From: JAPULR01 sp963665075
Lineage (GTDB): Bacteria; Chloroflexota; Dehalococcoidia; Lucifugimonadales; GCA-2712585
Length of the DNA stretch: 64,000 nucleotides
NCBI GenBank assembly: GCA_963665075.1
Contig: OY762063.1
Span: forward strand, 2,046,001-2,110,000
Reading direction: 5' to 3'
In this document: positions 35,701-44,000 of the stretch, in pieces
Position numbering within the stretch: the first letter of the stretch is position 1
Layout of the letters: every line of letters begins with the position of its first letter
Notes under the pieces: generated by a model
Told to the model about the DNA's origin: nothing
What the model saw: the letters and a program-made list of their open reading frames with translations, nothing else
The model's database searches: none
Program-made: the position numbers and the translations under genes

Positions 35701-36468
35701 GTCGACGTGGACTCCCACGGCACGGTGGACATCACCAGTGCCATGTTCGACGGCGCAGACGTCACCGACGACGTTACCAGCCGCGACAACATCCTCCACG
35801 TCTACAGGCCCGGCAACCTCTCCCTCGGCGACCACAAGCTGGAAATCGAGGTTAGCGACAACGCCGGCAACGAGAAGAAGGGCACGAACAAGTTCACCCT
35901 GAACTTCACCGTGACCGAGCGGCAGCCTTGGAAGCTCGACATCAACCCCGGCGCAAACCTCATCTCCTTCCCCGCCGACCCCGTTGATGGCGACGTGAAC
36001 GCCGTATTCAGCGAGGAAGACATCACCACCGTCGTAACCTACGACAACGCGTCCGGCCTCTGGATGACAGCCTCCGGCACCGGCGGCTCCCTCTCCGGCG
36101 ACCTGATGACCATTGACGCAGACCACGCCTACTGGGTAGTCTCCAACGGAGTCCTCACCCTCGACGTGATGCTCGTCGCCAGCGGTGGCATCTCCGTCAC
36201 CCCCGCGGCCATCCCCGTTGTCCAGGGTTGGAACCTCGTACCCGTCTCCGACGTGGCCCAGAGCGATGCAGGCACGGGCATCGACCCCGCCGCCTACTTC
36301 GGCAACATCGACGCCGACGTCGCCTACGGCTACGACTCCCAGATGGGCACCATGGTCCGCATCGACATCGCCGACAAGCCGACGCCCGATGACGCGACCG
36401 ACGACGAAGTCCTGGTAGGCTCCGGCTACTGGGTCTACGCCAACAAAGCAGGCGTAATCATCCCCTAA
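32770..36468 (+). CDS. Large exported Ig-like surface protein (S-layer/adhesin-like)
   Basis: A 1232-residue exported protein. GTG 32770 with GGGAGG upstream gives a signal peptide (RQKLTWIIPGILVTLLLGLL, cleavage near AFGATAG). The body is acidic and rich in threonine, aspartate and glycine, with repeated Ig/cadherin-like modules: segments such as DNAQGEAVVITYADADPTA, AVDEAGNTNVSD, ASDAKPKVVVATGSLTDKAG and VSDNAGNEKKG recall extracellular beta-sandwich domains. The last 170 residues (from PWKLDINPGANLISFPADP) form a distinct C-terminal domain with paired tryptophan and tyrosine motifs (AYWVVSNG, GYWVYANKAG). It lacks an LPxTG or membrane anchor. It is probably a surface-layer or adhesion protein. 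Residues about 220-440 use a more AT-rich codon set than the rest. Confidence 0.8.
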   Translation: MRQKLTWIIPGILVTLLLGLLWAIPAFGATAGTVDFKDKGGDAIDYVSLNGVGGSAANAITVTVTDPDLDPVLKRTPANNNLFCVESDDESYVECPTLGTFTTNPNFPTLDNFDPDVNLGNATDEDWHNLQDMGSDGVDNRDIKGYVIRQREFDAQDRESGVDSAYQAPTTKWIIQADEVSGATFYYDGTNGRLQLDEVANDGTINAIGYFIKKKTVIGARNGTSQRASVEFNTGIADSHQTSVPLPTSGDGRNTTATSNVPSFALVHTSATANENNWLDILETVVPDIKTRTVRADDGNTGNVNEQEVDLEKIAKDIRPYFKAYNTKDKSETDLRILVTSYTPDTVDNPDTPANEGTPADESRITITVNDVQNSAGGKANCVGNVGAILTHTTATPPVAIPLADQVCATTAVASTVTLEFGYKGSADTVYSTSGRIGPKSEVGRVTVDSNAMSTPMSIILQESGAATGAFSAKLMVCESGKPGCIARQAGEADEGDVQDPASRMITVPVDNAQGEAVVITYADADPTAPRTASISLDAIGPVFSDLAPASGTAGREDEPTVSFQVIDAESGLSSKDTDTDTIRVLAAVYNLDGVWQDEEEYMRNDVNPKAANNGYMASVTLEEGSRTGELDAGSLSQYEIHWWAIAVDEAGNTNVSDQDSGTKCDLKGVTLTAIGLNGTIDDMETDDKSDDVGCEPHKIRVDAAAPMITEAATGKYLDGDDEKSNKATSVVAVFNENLDCDSVSADDFTVAGSAPNGVTCKGKKVYLDVDELASDAKPKVVVATGSLTDKAGNAIGGTDASRTQTAKDGLAPNLTVTVTGTGEGTRPVTKGKVTVAVTSDERLTGSPDVVIMMVGDDYELTGTDKGSNANPTGTTNEWSKEYTVSDAGVYNVYVTGEDRSADSATGTKGMMALGTKDKFADSKTILFEVDNTLDKPVFTPSNNGKTDNPDIFIKIDFANEGKEYTIATGTGDSAATVDVDSHGTVDITSAMFDGADVTDDVTSRDNILHVYRPGNLSLGDHKLEIEVSDNAGNEKKGTNKFTLNFTVTERQPWKLDINPGANLISFPADPVDGDVNAVFSEEDITTVVTYDNASGLWMTASGTGGSLSGDLMTIDADHAYWVVSNGVLTLDVMLVASGGISVTPAAIPVVQGWNLVPVSDVAQSDAGTGIDPAAYFGNIDADVAYGYDSQMGTMVRIDIADKPTPDDATDDEVLVGSGYWVYANKAGVIIP

Positions 36469-36498
36469 CCCGGACACCCACACCCAACGGCACCCAAA

Positions 36499-36533
36499 AA
36501 AGGGGGCGGCGCAAACCAGCGCCGCCCCCTTTC
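36499..36533 (+). terminator. Rho-independent-like terminator after the surface-protein gene
   Basis: A perfect stem AAAGGGGGCGGCGC/GCGCCGCCCCCTTT around loop AAACCA begins about 30 bases after the stop. The trailing T run is only three bases, but the A-rich stretch before it makes a bidirectional terminator possible. Confidence 0.85.
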
Positions 36534-36606
36534 ACGCTAAAAAATACAGGAGGAAGAATATGATCTGAATCCACCCCTGAAACTATCAACAAAGGAACTC
36601 ATAATT

Positions 36607-37101
36607 ATGGACACCCAAAACAACATCAAGAAAGGACCTGAGGAAATGAATAACCACCCAAAGGAAAACCCCAAAGATTCCCTATTGGACACAATATGGC
36701 AAACAAGATACTGGTACAGCGGCATATTCCTACTCGTAGCAATCTCCGGCGAAATAATCGTCATAACTAGAGAAATCACCCAAAACCAAGGTATAATAAA
36801 CACGTGGCTCGCCATCCTCGAACACAACCAAGGCATACTCGCAGCCGCCATCACCGCCGCCACCACCCTCACCGAAGGAGCCAGATTCATCATGGTAATA
36901 GCCCACGGCGTAAAGCAAATCATCGACAAATGGCTCGACAAAAAAGACAAAGAATTCCGCGACAAACTCCGCGCCGAAGGCCGCGCCGAAGAACGCGCCG
37001 CGCTCAACAAAGCCTGGCAAGACTGGCTCGCCCGCAAAGAAGACGCCGAATCCCGCGGCCAACCCTTCAACGAACCACCTCCCAACGCCAACCCCGAATA
37101 A
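36607..37101 (+). CDS. Small membrane protein of a local family (paralog 3)
   Basis: A 164-residue protein with a polar N-terminus, a membrane segment WYSGIFLLVAISGEIIVI, a second hydrophobic stretch ILAAAITAATTLTEGARFIM, and a charged tail with DKKDKEFRDKLRAEGRAEE and WLARKEDAESRGQPFNEPPP. The tail is almost identical to that of paralog 1 (30823). ATG 36607 has AAGGA about 10 bases upstream; an internal ATG 13 codons later is possible. It lies just beyond the surface-protein terminator. Function unknown. Confidence 0.65.
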   Translation: MDTQNNIKKGPEEMNNHPKENPKDSLLDTIWQTRYWYSGIFLLVAISGEIIVITREITQNQGIINTWLAILEHNQGILAAAITAATTLTEGARFIMVIAHGVKQIIDKWLDKKDKEFRDKLRAEGRAEERAALNKAWQDWLARKEDAESRGQPFNEPPPNANPE

Positions 37102-37289
37102 CCCCCCTCCCCCCCTTCCCCCTCCCCACACCACCCGTAGGGGCGGGTTTCCAACCCGCCCCTACCCCCCCTCACCCCAAGCAACCCATCCAACCCGCTC
37201 ACCCTGAGCAACCCACCCAACCCGCTCACCCTGAGCTTGTCGAAGGGTCGAGCGGGCGCGGGGCGGCTGCCGGGCAGTCCCCTCCCCCC
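37102..37289. repeat. Intergenic repeats
   Basis: A GTAGGGGCGGGTTTCCAACC inverted repeat (37137-37163) and a GTCGAAGGGTCGAGCGG repeat preceded by a partial duplication CTCACCCTGAGCAACCCA (37196-37255). No gene. Confidence 0.7.
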
Positions 37290-37319
37290 TTGCCGCCAAC
37301 CCTCCCCAACTGCTACAAT
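37290..37319 (+). promoter_or_regulatory. Putative promoter giving a leaderless transcript
   Basis: TTGCCG, an 18-base spacer ending TGC, and TACAAT, then six C residues and ATG at 37326. The predicted transcription start falls on the start codon. Confidence 0.6.
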
Positions 37320-37325
37320 CCCCCC

Positions 37326-37859
37326 ATGACAACCACCTCCGAACGACCAGCAACCCCCTCCCAGGACCAACCCGACCAACTCGTCACCCGACGTGACCTC
37401 GACAACGCCGTCAACCAACTCCGAGGCGAATTCCTCTCCCTCCGCACCGAATTCGCCGCCCTCCGTCACGACACCAAAGAAGAACTCCGCGAAATGCGCC
37501 AGGAAATACGCGCCCACCGCCAGGAAACCACCACCGCTCTCCAACGCCATGAGGAAAGAACCACCGCCGCCATTGAAGGCATCCGTGGCGAAGTAAACGG
37601 ACTCCGTGGCGAAGTAAACGGCATCCGTGGCGAAGTAAACGGACTCCGCCAGGAATTCCAAGCCCACCGCCAGGAAACCACCACCGCCCTCCAACGCTTG
37701 GACGACAAAATCGACCGTCAATCAGAAAGAATCGACCGTCAAACCCAACTCATAAACAAAGCCACAAACCGCGCCATCACCATCTCCGTCACCATCATGA
37801 CCGCCGTAATGACCATCATCGGCGTCCTCATCGTCCTCGCCCAATTCCTCGCCGCCTAA
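37326..37859 (+). CDS. Coiled-coil protein with a C-terminal membrane anchor
   Basis: A 177-residue protein: a polar N-terminus, then a long coiled coil (about residues 22-145) with heptad-like repeats, then one membrane helix at the C-terminus (ISVTIMTAVMTIIGVLIVLA). DNA-level tandem repeats of 21 bases encode IRGEVNG/LRGEVNG three times, and AHRQETTTALQR occurs twice. The topology resembles tail-anchored proteins with a cytosolic coiled coil. The open frame extends far upstream, but the promoter immediately before 37326 fixes the start. No specific family. Confidence 0.7.
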   Translation: MTTTSERPATPSQDQPDQLVTRRDLDNAVNQLRGEFLSLRTEFAALRHDTKEELREMRQEIRAHRQETTTALQRHEERTTAAIEGIRGEVNGLRGEVNGIRGEVNGLRQEFQAHRQETTTALQRLDDKIDRQSERIDRQTQLINKATNRAITISVTIMTAVMTIIGVLIVLAQFLAA

Positions 37860-37884
37860 CCCCCCCGTCCCCCCTACCCCCCAT

Positions 37885-37914
37885 TTGACAACCCGCCTCC
37901 CTTTCCCCTACCAT
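37885..37914 (+). promoter_or_regulatory. Promoter of the solute-binding lipoprotein gene
   Basis: TTGACA (37885-37890), an 18-base spacer, TACCAT (37909-37914). The leader contains AAGGAG 11 bases before the ATG at 37981. Confidence 0.7.
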
Positions 37915-37980
37915 CAACCCATCCCCCCAAATTCGGCATCCCTCACCCCCATTGCCGACGGGAAAAGGAGACCCCCTCCC

Positions 37981-39912
37981 ATGCAGCATCGCAAAACAAC
38001 CTCCCGCCTCCCCATCCACGCCCTCATCGCGACACTCCTCATAACCCTCCTACTCATCCTCGCCTGCGGCGACGACGAAGAACCCACCCAGGCCCCCACC
38101 GCACCCCCCGCGCCCACCGCCGCCCCATCCACCCCCCTCCCCACCCCGCCCCCAACCCCCACCGCCCCACCCACCCCCGCCCCCACCCCAAGACCCATCC
38201 CCACCGCCGCCCCCGTCGCCCCCGCCCCAGCCCCTCCCACCGCCATCCCCACCCTCACCCGCGTCCCATACGTCCCCACCGCCCAACCCACCGCCGCGCC
38301 CACCGCCCCCGCCGTCATCGCCAAAACCCTCGTCTCCCCACGCCTCAAAGTCGCCATCGTCCCACCCGGCCACCAGGTAACAATGGTCCACCAAACCTTC
38401 CACTCCTCCTCCGGCCCCATCAAAACCATGTACGAGGAAATGATATACATCGACCCCTTCTCCGGCGACTACACCAACGCCCACGTCGTCCAGGACTGGA
38501 CCATGTCCGACGACGCCACAAGCTGGTCCTTCAACTTCAAACAAGGCATCCCCTTCCACTCCACCGACAGCTGGACCGGCCCCGAGCTCACCGTCCACGA
38601 CGCCATATTCAGCATCCGCACCTCCGCCGGCGAAACCTCCTACAACCCCGGACGCTGGAACATCTACGGCGTCGACGACGCCAACTTCGACATCCACAAC
38701 GACCACTCCTTCACCTACAACATGAACCAACCCGAACCCCTCCTCCTCGGACACATCTCCGAAGGCGCCCTCGTCCCCATGATCAGCCAGGCCTACTGGA
38801 ACTCCGTCGGCGGCGAAGACGCCTACGCCGAACACCCCGTCGGCACCGGCCCCTTCAAATTCATCCACCTCAAAATCGGCGAAGGCCTCCTCGTCGAACG
38901 CGTCGAAAACCACTGGCGCAAAACCCCCGAATTCCACGAACTCCAAATCTACTACACCCCCGAAGACGCCACCCGCCTCGCCATGCTACTCACCAGCGAA
39001 GTCCACCTCTCCGACATCCCCCGCACCCTACTCCCCCAGGCCAACGAACGCGGCTACCAAACCGTTTTCGCCACCCTCCCCGGCATCTTCATGTTCGCCT
39101 ACTTCGGCGGCCTCTACTACGACACGGAGAAGGAAATCCTCGCTGGATCCCGCAAAGGCGAAGTCGAGCCCATCGCGGGTGGCTACATCGCCGACAACCC
39201 CCTCCGGAACGGCACAGTCCGCAAAGCCATGAACCTCGCCATCGACCGCGACCTCATCATCGAAACCTTCTGGGGCGACGGCGCCGTCCCCGCCAGCACC
39301 TACGGCATCCCACCCTACCGCTACGACTTCAAAGAAGAATGGACTCCCTATCCCTACGACCCCGAAGAAGCCAGGCGGCTCCTCGCCGAAGCCGGATACC
39401 CCAACGGCTTCGAATTCACCGTCACCACCGCCAAGATGGGCGGCGTCCCAGAAGGCCCCGAAGTCGCCGAAGTCCTCGCCTCCATGTGGACCGAAGTCGG
39501 CCTCTCAAGCAACATCGAACCCGTCGAATTCGGCGAAATCCTCAAACGCGCCCGCGAACGCACCTGGGGCCAGAACGTCTACACCATCCGCTACGGCGCC
39601 GGCAACCCCTTCCCCTCCGACCCCTGCTACCCCATGAGCTCCGTGGCCGGCGGCTGCGGCAACCCCACCTGGGAATACGACGAACTCGACCAGCTTTACC
39701 TCAACTTCAAAGCCGCCGTCGCCCAGGAAGACATCCTCAAGTGGGAACAAGCCATCGGCGACTACCTCTACGACAACTACCTGCTCATCCCCTTGGCCTT
39801 CCTCTTCCCCGTCTCCGCCTACGACCCCGGCGTCATCGAACAATACACCGCCAACTGGCAGCATTGGGGCCCCGTGCGCCACCACGAATACACCATCCCC
39901 GTCTACCAATAA
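37981..39912 (+). CDS. Family 5 extracellular solute-binding lipoprotein (peptide/nickel ABC type)
   Basis: A 643-residue lipoprotein. The signal peptide ends in the lipobox LILAC with C29 as lipidation site. A linker of about 85 residues made almost only of proline, threonine and alanine separates the anchor from the binding domain. The domain shows family 5 features: WTMSDDATSWSFNFKQGIPFH, LTVHDAIFSI, HPVGTGPFKF, NGTVRKAMNLAIDRDLIIE and DPEEARRLLAEAGYPNGFEF. Typical partners (DppB/C/D/F) are absent on both sides, so it is an orphan binding protein or works with a permease elsewhere. Probable ligands are peptides or other small organic molecules. A terminator hairpin follows. Confidence 0.92.
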   Translation: MQHRKTTSRLPIHALIATLLITLLLILACGDDEEPTQAPTAPPAPTAAPSTPLPTPPPTPTAPPTPAPTPRPIPTAAPVAPAPAPPTAIPTLTRVPYVPTAQPTAAPTAPAVIAKTLVSPRLKVAIVPPGHQVTMVHQTFHSSSGPIKTMYEEMIYIDPFSGDYTNAHVVQDWTMSDDATSWSFNFKQGIPFHSTDSWTGPELTVHDAIFSIRTSAGETSYNPGRWNIYGVDDANFDIHNDHSFTYNMNQPEPLLLGHISEGALVPMISQAYWNSVGGEDAYAEHPVGTGPFKFIHLKIGEGLLVERVENHWRKTPEFHELQIYYTPEDATRLAMLLTSEVHLSDIPRTLLPQANERGYQTVFATLPGIFMFAYFGGLYYDTEKEILAGSRKGEVEPIAGGYIADNPLRNGTVRKAMNLAIDRDLIIETFWGDGAVPASTYGIPPYRYDFKEEWTPYPYDPEEARRLLAEAGYPNGFEFTVTTAKMGGVPEGPEVAEVLASMWTEVGLSSNIEPVEFGEILKRARERTWGQNVYTIRYGAGNPFPSDPCYPMSSVAGGCGNPTWEYDELDQLYLNFKAAVAQEDILKWEQAIGDYLYDNYLLIPLAFLFPVSAYDPGVIEQYTANWQHWGPVRHHEYTIPVYQ

Positions 39913-39984
39913 CCCCCACTCCTACACCCCCTCTCCCATCCTGGGAGAGGGCTGGGGTGAGGGCCCCCCAAGGCGAACCCAAAA

Positions 39985-40013
39985 GGGGGCGGCTCCACCC
40001 ACGAGCCGCCCCC
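39985..40013 (+). terminator. Terminator-like hairpin
   Basis: GGGGGCGGCTC/GAGCCGCCCCC stem around CACCCAC, about 73 bases after the lipoprotein stop, preceded by four A residues. There is no strong T run, but the position fits termination. Confidence 0.7.
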
Positions 40014-40157
40014 ACCCCTTGCCCGAAAACTGCACATTGTGCTACCTTCATATCTGGAACTAGGTTGACTAGCGAACATCCCAATCATCCCGATGCGCCG
40101 GAGGAAACACCAACAGTGGAGTTACATCCCCCGATAGCCTTCATGTTCATCGCCCCG

Positions 40158-40163
40158 TATAAT
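40158..40163 (+). promoter_or_regulatory. Consensus -10 box of the 40.2 kb gene pair
   Basis: TATAAT lies 33 bases before the ATG at 40197. No good -35 box is visible at the normal spacing, so it may need an activator or rely on another element. Confidence 0.45.
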
Positions 40164-40196
40164 CAACGCGAGAAATCGGCAATACAGGTATAGGCT

Positions 40197-40673
40197 ATGG
40201 ACTGGTCGAGCCTTGGCGATTGGGGTAGTTTAACAAGCATCGTTGGATTTCTGGTTGCTTTGGGTGGATTGATTTTTGTGGGATTTCAAGCAGCAGGCGC
40301 GAAGCGCGCTTCCGACCAGACAAGGGAGAGGGTAGACAATGTTCTCACATTCGGAAGCGGCAACCGAGCTTCCACTCTGATTCAAGAAATGAAAAACGTC
40401 CTTCAGAAAGGCAAATGGGAAGTTGGCTATCATCAGTGCCACACCCTTAGGGCATTGCTCGGCGATATTAAGAGGACTGGGCTTTCATCGCAGCACGACC
40501 AGTCTATCAACGAGGCTATGGAAAACCTGGCAAATATAGAGAATGACCTTGACGCCGCAATACGAAAGGGACAGAATCCTAGAGACATAGATCGCTTCAA
40601 TGCGTCTTTGAGCAGTATCCAAGACACTCTGGAGGATATTCTAAGCAAGGCCGCGTCTGGGCAAGGAGAATAA
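40197..40673 (+). CDS. Unknown single-pass membrane protein, first gene of an orphan pair
   Basis: A 158-residue protein with one N-terminal membrane helix (about residues 12-30, LTSIVGFLVALGGLIFVGF), then a charged, mostly helical cytosolic part ending ILSKAASGQGE. It matches no family I recognise. The stop is followed after one base by the ATG of the next gene, so the two are translated together. G+C is visibly lower than in the flanking genes and the strong C bias is absent, suggesting transfer. The nearest neighbour is the restriction-modification-like gene, convergent with the pair, which makes a defence-type island plausible but unproven. Confidence 0.65.
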   Translation: MDWSSLGDWGSLTSIVGFLVALGGLIFVGFQAAGAKRASDQTRERVDNVLTFGSGNRASTLIQEMKNVLQKGKWEVGYHQCHTLRALLGDIKRTGLSSQHDQSINEAMENLANIENDLDAAIRKGQNPRDIDRFNASLSSIQDTLEDILSKAASGQGE

Positions 40674-40674
40674 C

Positions 40675-41010
40675 ATGGATGAGAATTATCTGTCGCAATT
40701 GCGTGAAATCATCGGAACTCTCACGGTGAGAACTCGCGAGAGTAAAATGGAATGGATCTGGGACGAATGGTCCAAGAATCTCACTGCCAAGCTGACAAAC
40801 GGGCAAATAGTAATCAGTAAGGACCGTGATTTCGACACCGTAATTAGGATTGTGGATACGGATGAAAACGTCCTGGAGGAAATAAACGCTGGCTACAGGA
40901 TATACGCCGATTTGAAGGAAGACTCAGACGAACTCCACCAGTTGGCGCGCCGTTCGGCGCTTAAGGTTGATTCCAAACTGGACTCCATACTCCAGGAAAT
41001 CTCCGCCTAA
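40675..41010 (+). CDS. Unknown small cytosolic protein, second gene of the pair
   Basis: A 111-residue acidic protein without membrane segments. It starts DENYLSQLREIIGTLTVRTR; a central part TAKLTNGQIVISKDRDFD...VIRIVDTDENVLEEINAG looks like a small beta-rich domain, and the C-terminus is helical. I recall loosely similar small proteins next to membrane or defence genes, but cannot name a family. It begins one base after its partner's stop and ends 8 bases before the convergent methylase/nuclease-like gene. Confidence 0.65.
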   Translation: MDENYLSQLREIIGTLTVRTRESKMEWIWDEWSKNLTAKLTNGQIVISKDRDFDTVIRIVDTDENVLEEINAGYRIYADLKEDSDELHQLARRSALKVDSKLDSILQEISA

Positions 41011-41018
41011 CCTTACCC

Positions 41019-44000
41019 CTACCTGTCCCCCCGCCGTTCCTTCCCCTCCGCCACGCCGCCCATCCCGTCATCGTGGAACACCACCCGCGTCTTCTTGCCG
41101 CCGTGGATTTGCGGCTCCCGCGCCAGCTTCCGACGCAGCAGGTCGATGGGGCCGTCCGGCTCCACCAGCGATTCCGGCAATCCGAGCACGTCCACCAGCA
41201 GCCGACGGTCCAACTCCGCCCGCGCCGGGTCCTCGTCTATCTGGTCGAAGGGCAGGAAGCGACGCCCCCGCAACTCCTCAAACGCTTCCTTCGCGGCAGA
41301 CACCTGCTCATCCGTCAACGTCCGCACGTCAAACGTCGGCATATTCGGAATGCCGGTGATGGTGGTTCTGCCCCGGCCCGATTGAGTCTTGTTCGACACC
41401 CACCAGTGCATCAGCAGTCCCAACGTCGAGTTGCACCACAGCGAGAAGGCGTATTCGTGGTCGGCATTCTCAAATATGACCGACGGCCAAGCCATCCCCC
41501 CAATACACGGACGCTCGGTCATAGCGACGATTAGCGATTGGGAATTGAACCTCAAATCGCGGTTGTAGTGGGCGCGAGTGGCTGTATCCCATACGTGGGC
41601 GGCTTTTTCATTGATTTGTGTCTGCGTTGCCTTCTCCGATGCTACCTTTATCCTGCCCTCGGAATCAGGCTCGACGACCAGGCTACGTTCGTGCTGTGCG
41701 TCGTGCGCCCAAAGCAGCGGATACGTGGGAATAGGACTGACAGCCGGTTGAATCTTCTCAAAAGGCCCCCGCGGCGTTCCGTCTGCGTTGTCCCAATAGA
41801 TATCCGCATGATATGGGCCTCGACCACCGATCTCTTCTATGCGGACAACCGGAATCCGAATTCCCTCTGCACCTGGCATCCCTAAGGGCATCAATGCCCC
41901 CAGTTCCAGATTCCAGGCGACTTGTGCTAGTTCCACGTCCCGAATGCCGACCAAAGGCCAAGGCCCCGATTCGGGGAGAGGAGCATTCAACATCCCCCCA
42001 TATTCCCGGTCTCCAATAGAAATTCCGCTAAGACCTTCCATGCGTTCAATGCGACGCATCTGCCCGGACTCACGAATTCGCGCAATCTCCGCAGCCATCA
42101 GGTCCGCCTCAACCGCAGACTTGGGCTTCTCATGAAGCATCACGAAAGTCACTCGCTTATCTCCAAACTGGTTGCCCAGCCGGGCTATCAGCAAACATTC
42201 GGCAATGTCTGTATCGGCGGAGAAAGAGGAATCGCGGGAACGAGCTCCTGCAATGGTTATAACGGTAATATCCGGGCAGTTCTCAGCAAGCGCCTTACGT
42301 GCATTCTCCCATGATTTCCCGCTGACGCTGCTAAGCGGGAGTACGAGGGCAATCACCCCGTCTTCTCGCGACTTTCGCAATGCAAGGTCAAGGAAATCAC
42401 CGGCTAGTCCCGAGTTCCCGGTTCCTAGTGGAGATCCACCTCTTACTTTTACAAGTGACTTCTGCATTCGCTTACGGGTTGGGCCATCAGTGTTGAAGGC
42501 CGCGAATGCTGAGTTGCCTCTGCCTAGTTTTTCTCCTTCCATCCCCGTTGAACGCACAAACGGCGGATTCATAATCACCAGGTCGAACTTCTCATGCCCA
42601 ACCCTTTCAGCAATTTCCGCCACCATCTCCGGCGCCCGCCCGCCCGCGGACACCGCCGCCGCCCTTTCCAGCAAACTGCTGGGAATCTGCGGGTTCAGCA
42701 AGTCCAGCGAACCTATCGCCACCTCCCCGTTATCAAACCCGCCGTAAGGCATCGTCAACAGGCATTCCCCGTCGAAGGGCGTGTCCGGGTGGCTCCCCGC
42801 CAGCATAGTCGCCGTCAAGTGAACGGCGATGTTGATGACGTCCAGCCCCACCAACCCGTGCTTCATCATCGGCCCGTGCAGCAGCCGCGGGTCTCCCCCG
42901 TGCAGTTCGTGCAGGAAGGACATACGCTGGTACGCCGTCGAAAGCAGCGTCCCCGTGCCGCAGGCGAAGTCGCCAATCTGCGCCCCCGCCAGCGTCTCCC
43001 CGTCGCCCCAATCCGCGCCTCCGGGCGGCCTGTCCGCCGGCAGCGCCAGAGCCGCAAGCATCGCCGCCGCCTCCGGCCTGGTATAGTTCGCCGCCAGAAA
43101 CTTCCGGTCCGCTATCAGCCGCTGAAACACTATTCCCATCAGGTCGTGGGAGCGCGTGACCCCTCCCGCCACCAGCTTCTGCCCCGTGTGCCACAGCCGC
43201 TTGAGTGCCTTGTTGGCCGTTTTCGTGGGCATCAGCCGAAGCATCTCCTTGGCCGACCGGAAGATAGGCCAGTAGTTTTCGACCAGAATCCGATCCCATT
43301 CGTCGCAAATCTCCCCGTGCGCGAAGGACTCAAGGGAACGGAAGGATTCCACAGGCCGCACCCCTCGGAACATTTCGGCCCCGGACCCCCGCACCACGAA
43401 TTCCGCCTCTGCCAGCGACTCGTGGAAGACCAGCGCGTTGACTATCACCGTCATCGCCATCCGCCGCGTCTGACCGTCCTTATCGTCCGACTGGCCGAGG
43501 ATGTTTGCGATCCGTTCCCCCAGTTCGCTGCCGAATTTGTGCTTGCGGGTGAATTCGTTGGCGGCCTGCTCGACGCCTTTCTCAAGCTCTACGGCGAGGT
43601 CGTCAATCCTTGGAGGCGGGACGGCGGCCCGATGCACCAGCATCGCCAAGTCCCGAACGCCGCCTCTTATCCAGCCGATGGAAGGCAGCCGGTCGGGGGA
43701 TTCGTCGGTGCGACGGGTGTATAGCGCGTATTCCAGGTCGTAGGCGAGACGCAAAGCTTTCCGCAGGGCGCGCCCGTCAAGGGATAGAATATGGGGCGGA
43801 TACACCAGCGCAATCGCCGTCTCAATCTCCCGCCCCGTCTTCGCCACCACCCGCCCAAGCTTCGCCAGGGCGTCTTGCTCCGCGCTCGGATGACTGCTGC
43901 GTTCAGCCTCGATGACGACGGGCCAGCCGCTCGCCTCCTCTACGAGGATGTCCGGGCGACCGCCGCCCACGAGAAGCCGTCCCGTTCGCTCGCTTCTCGC

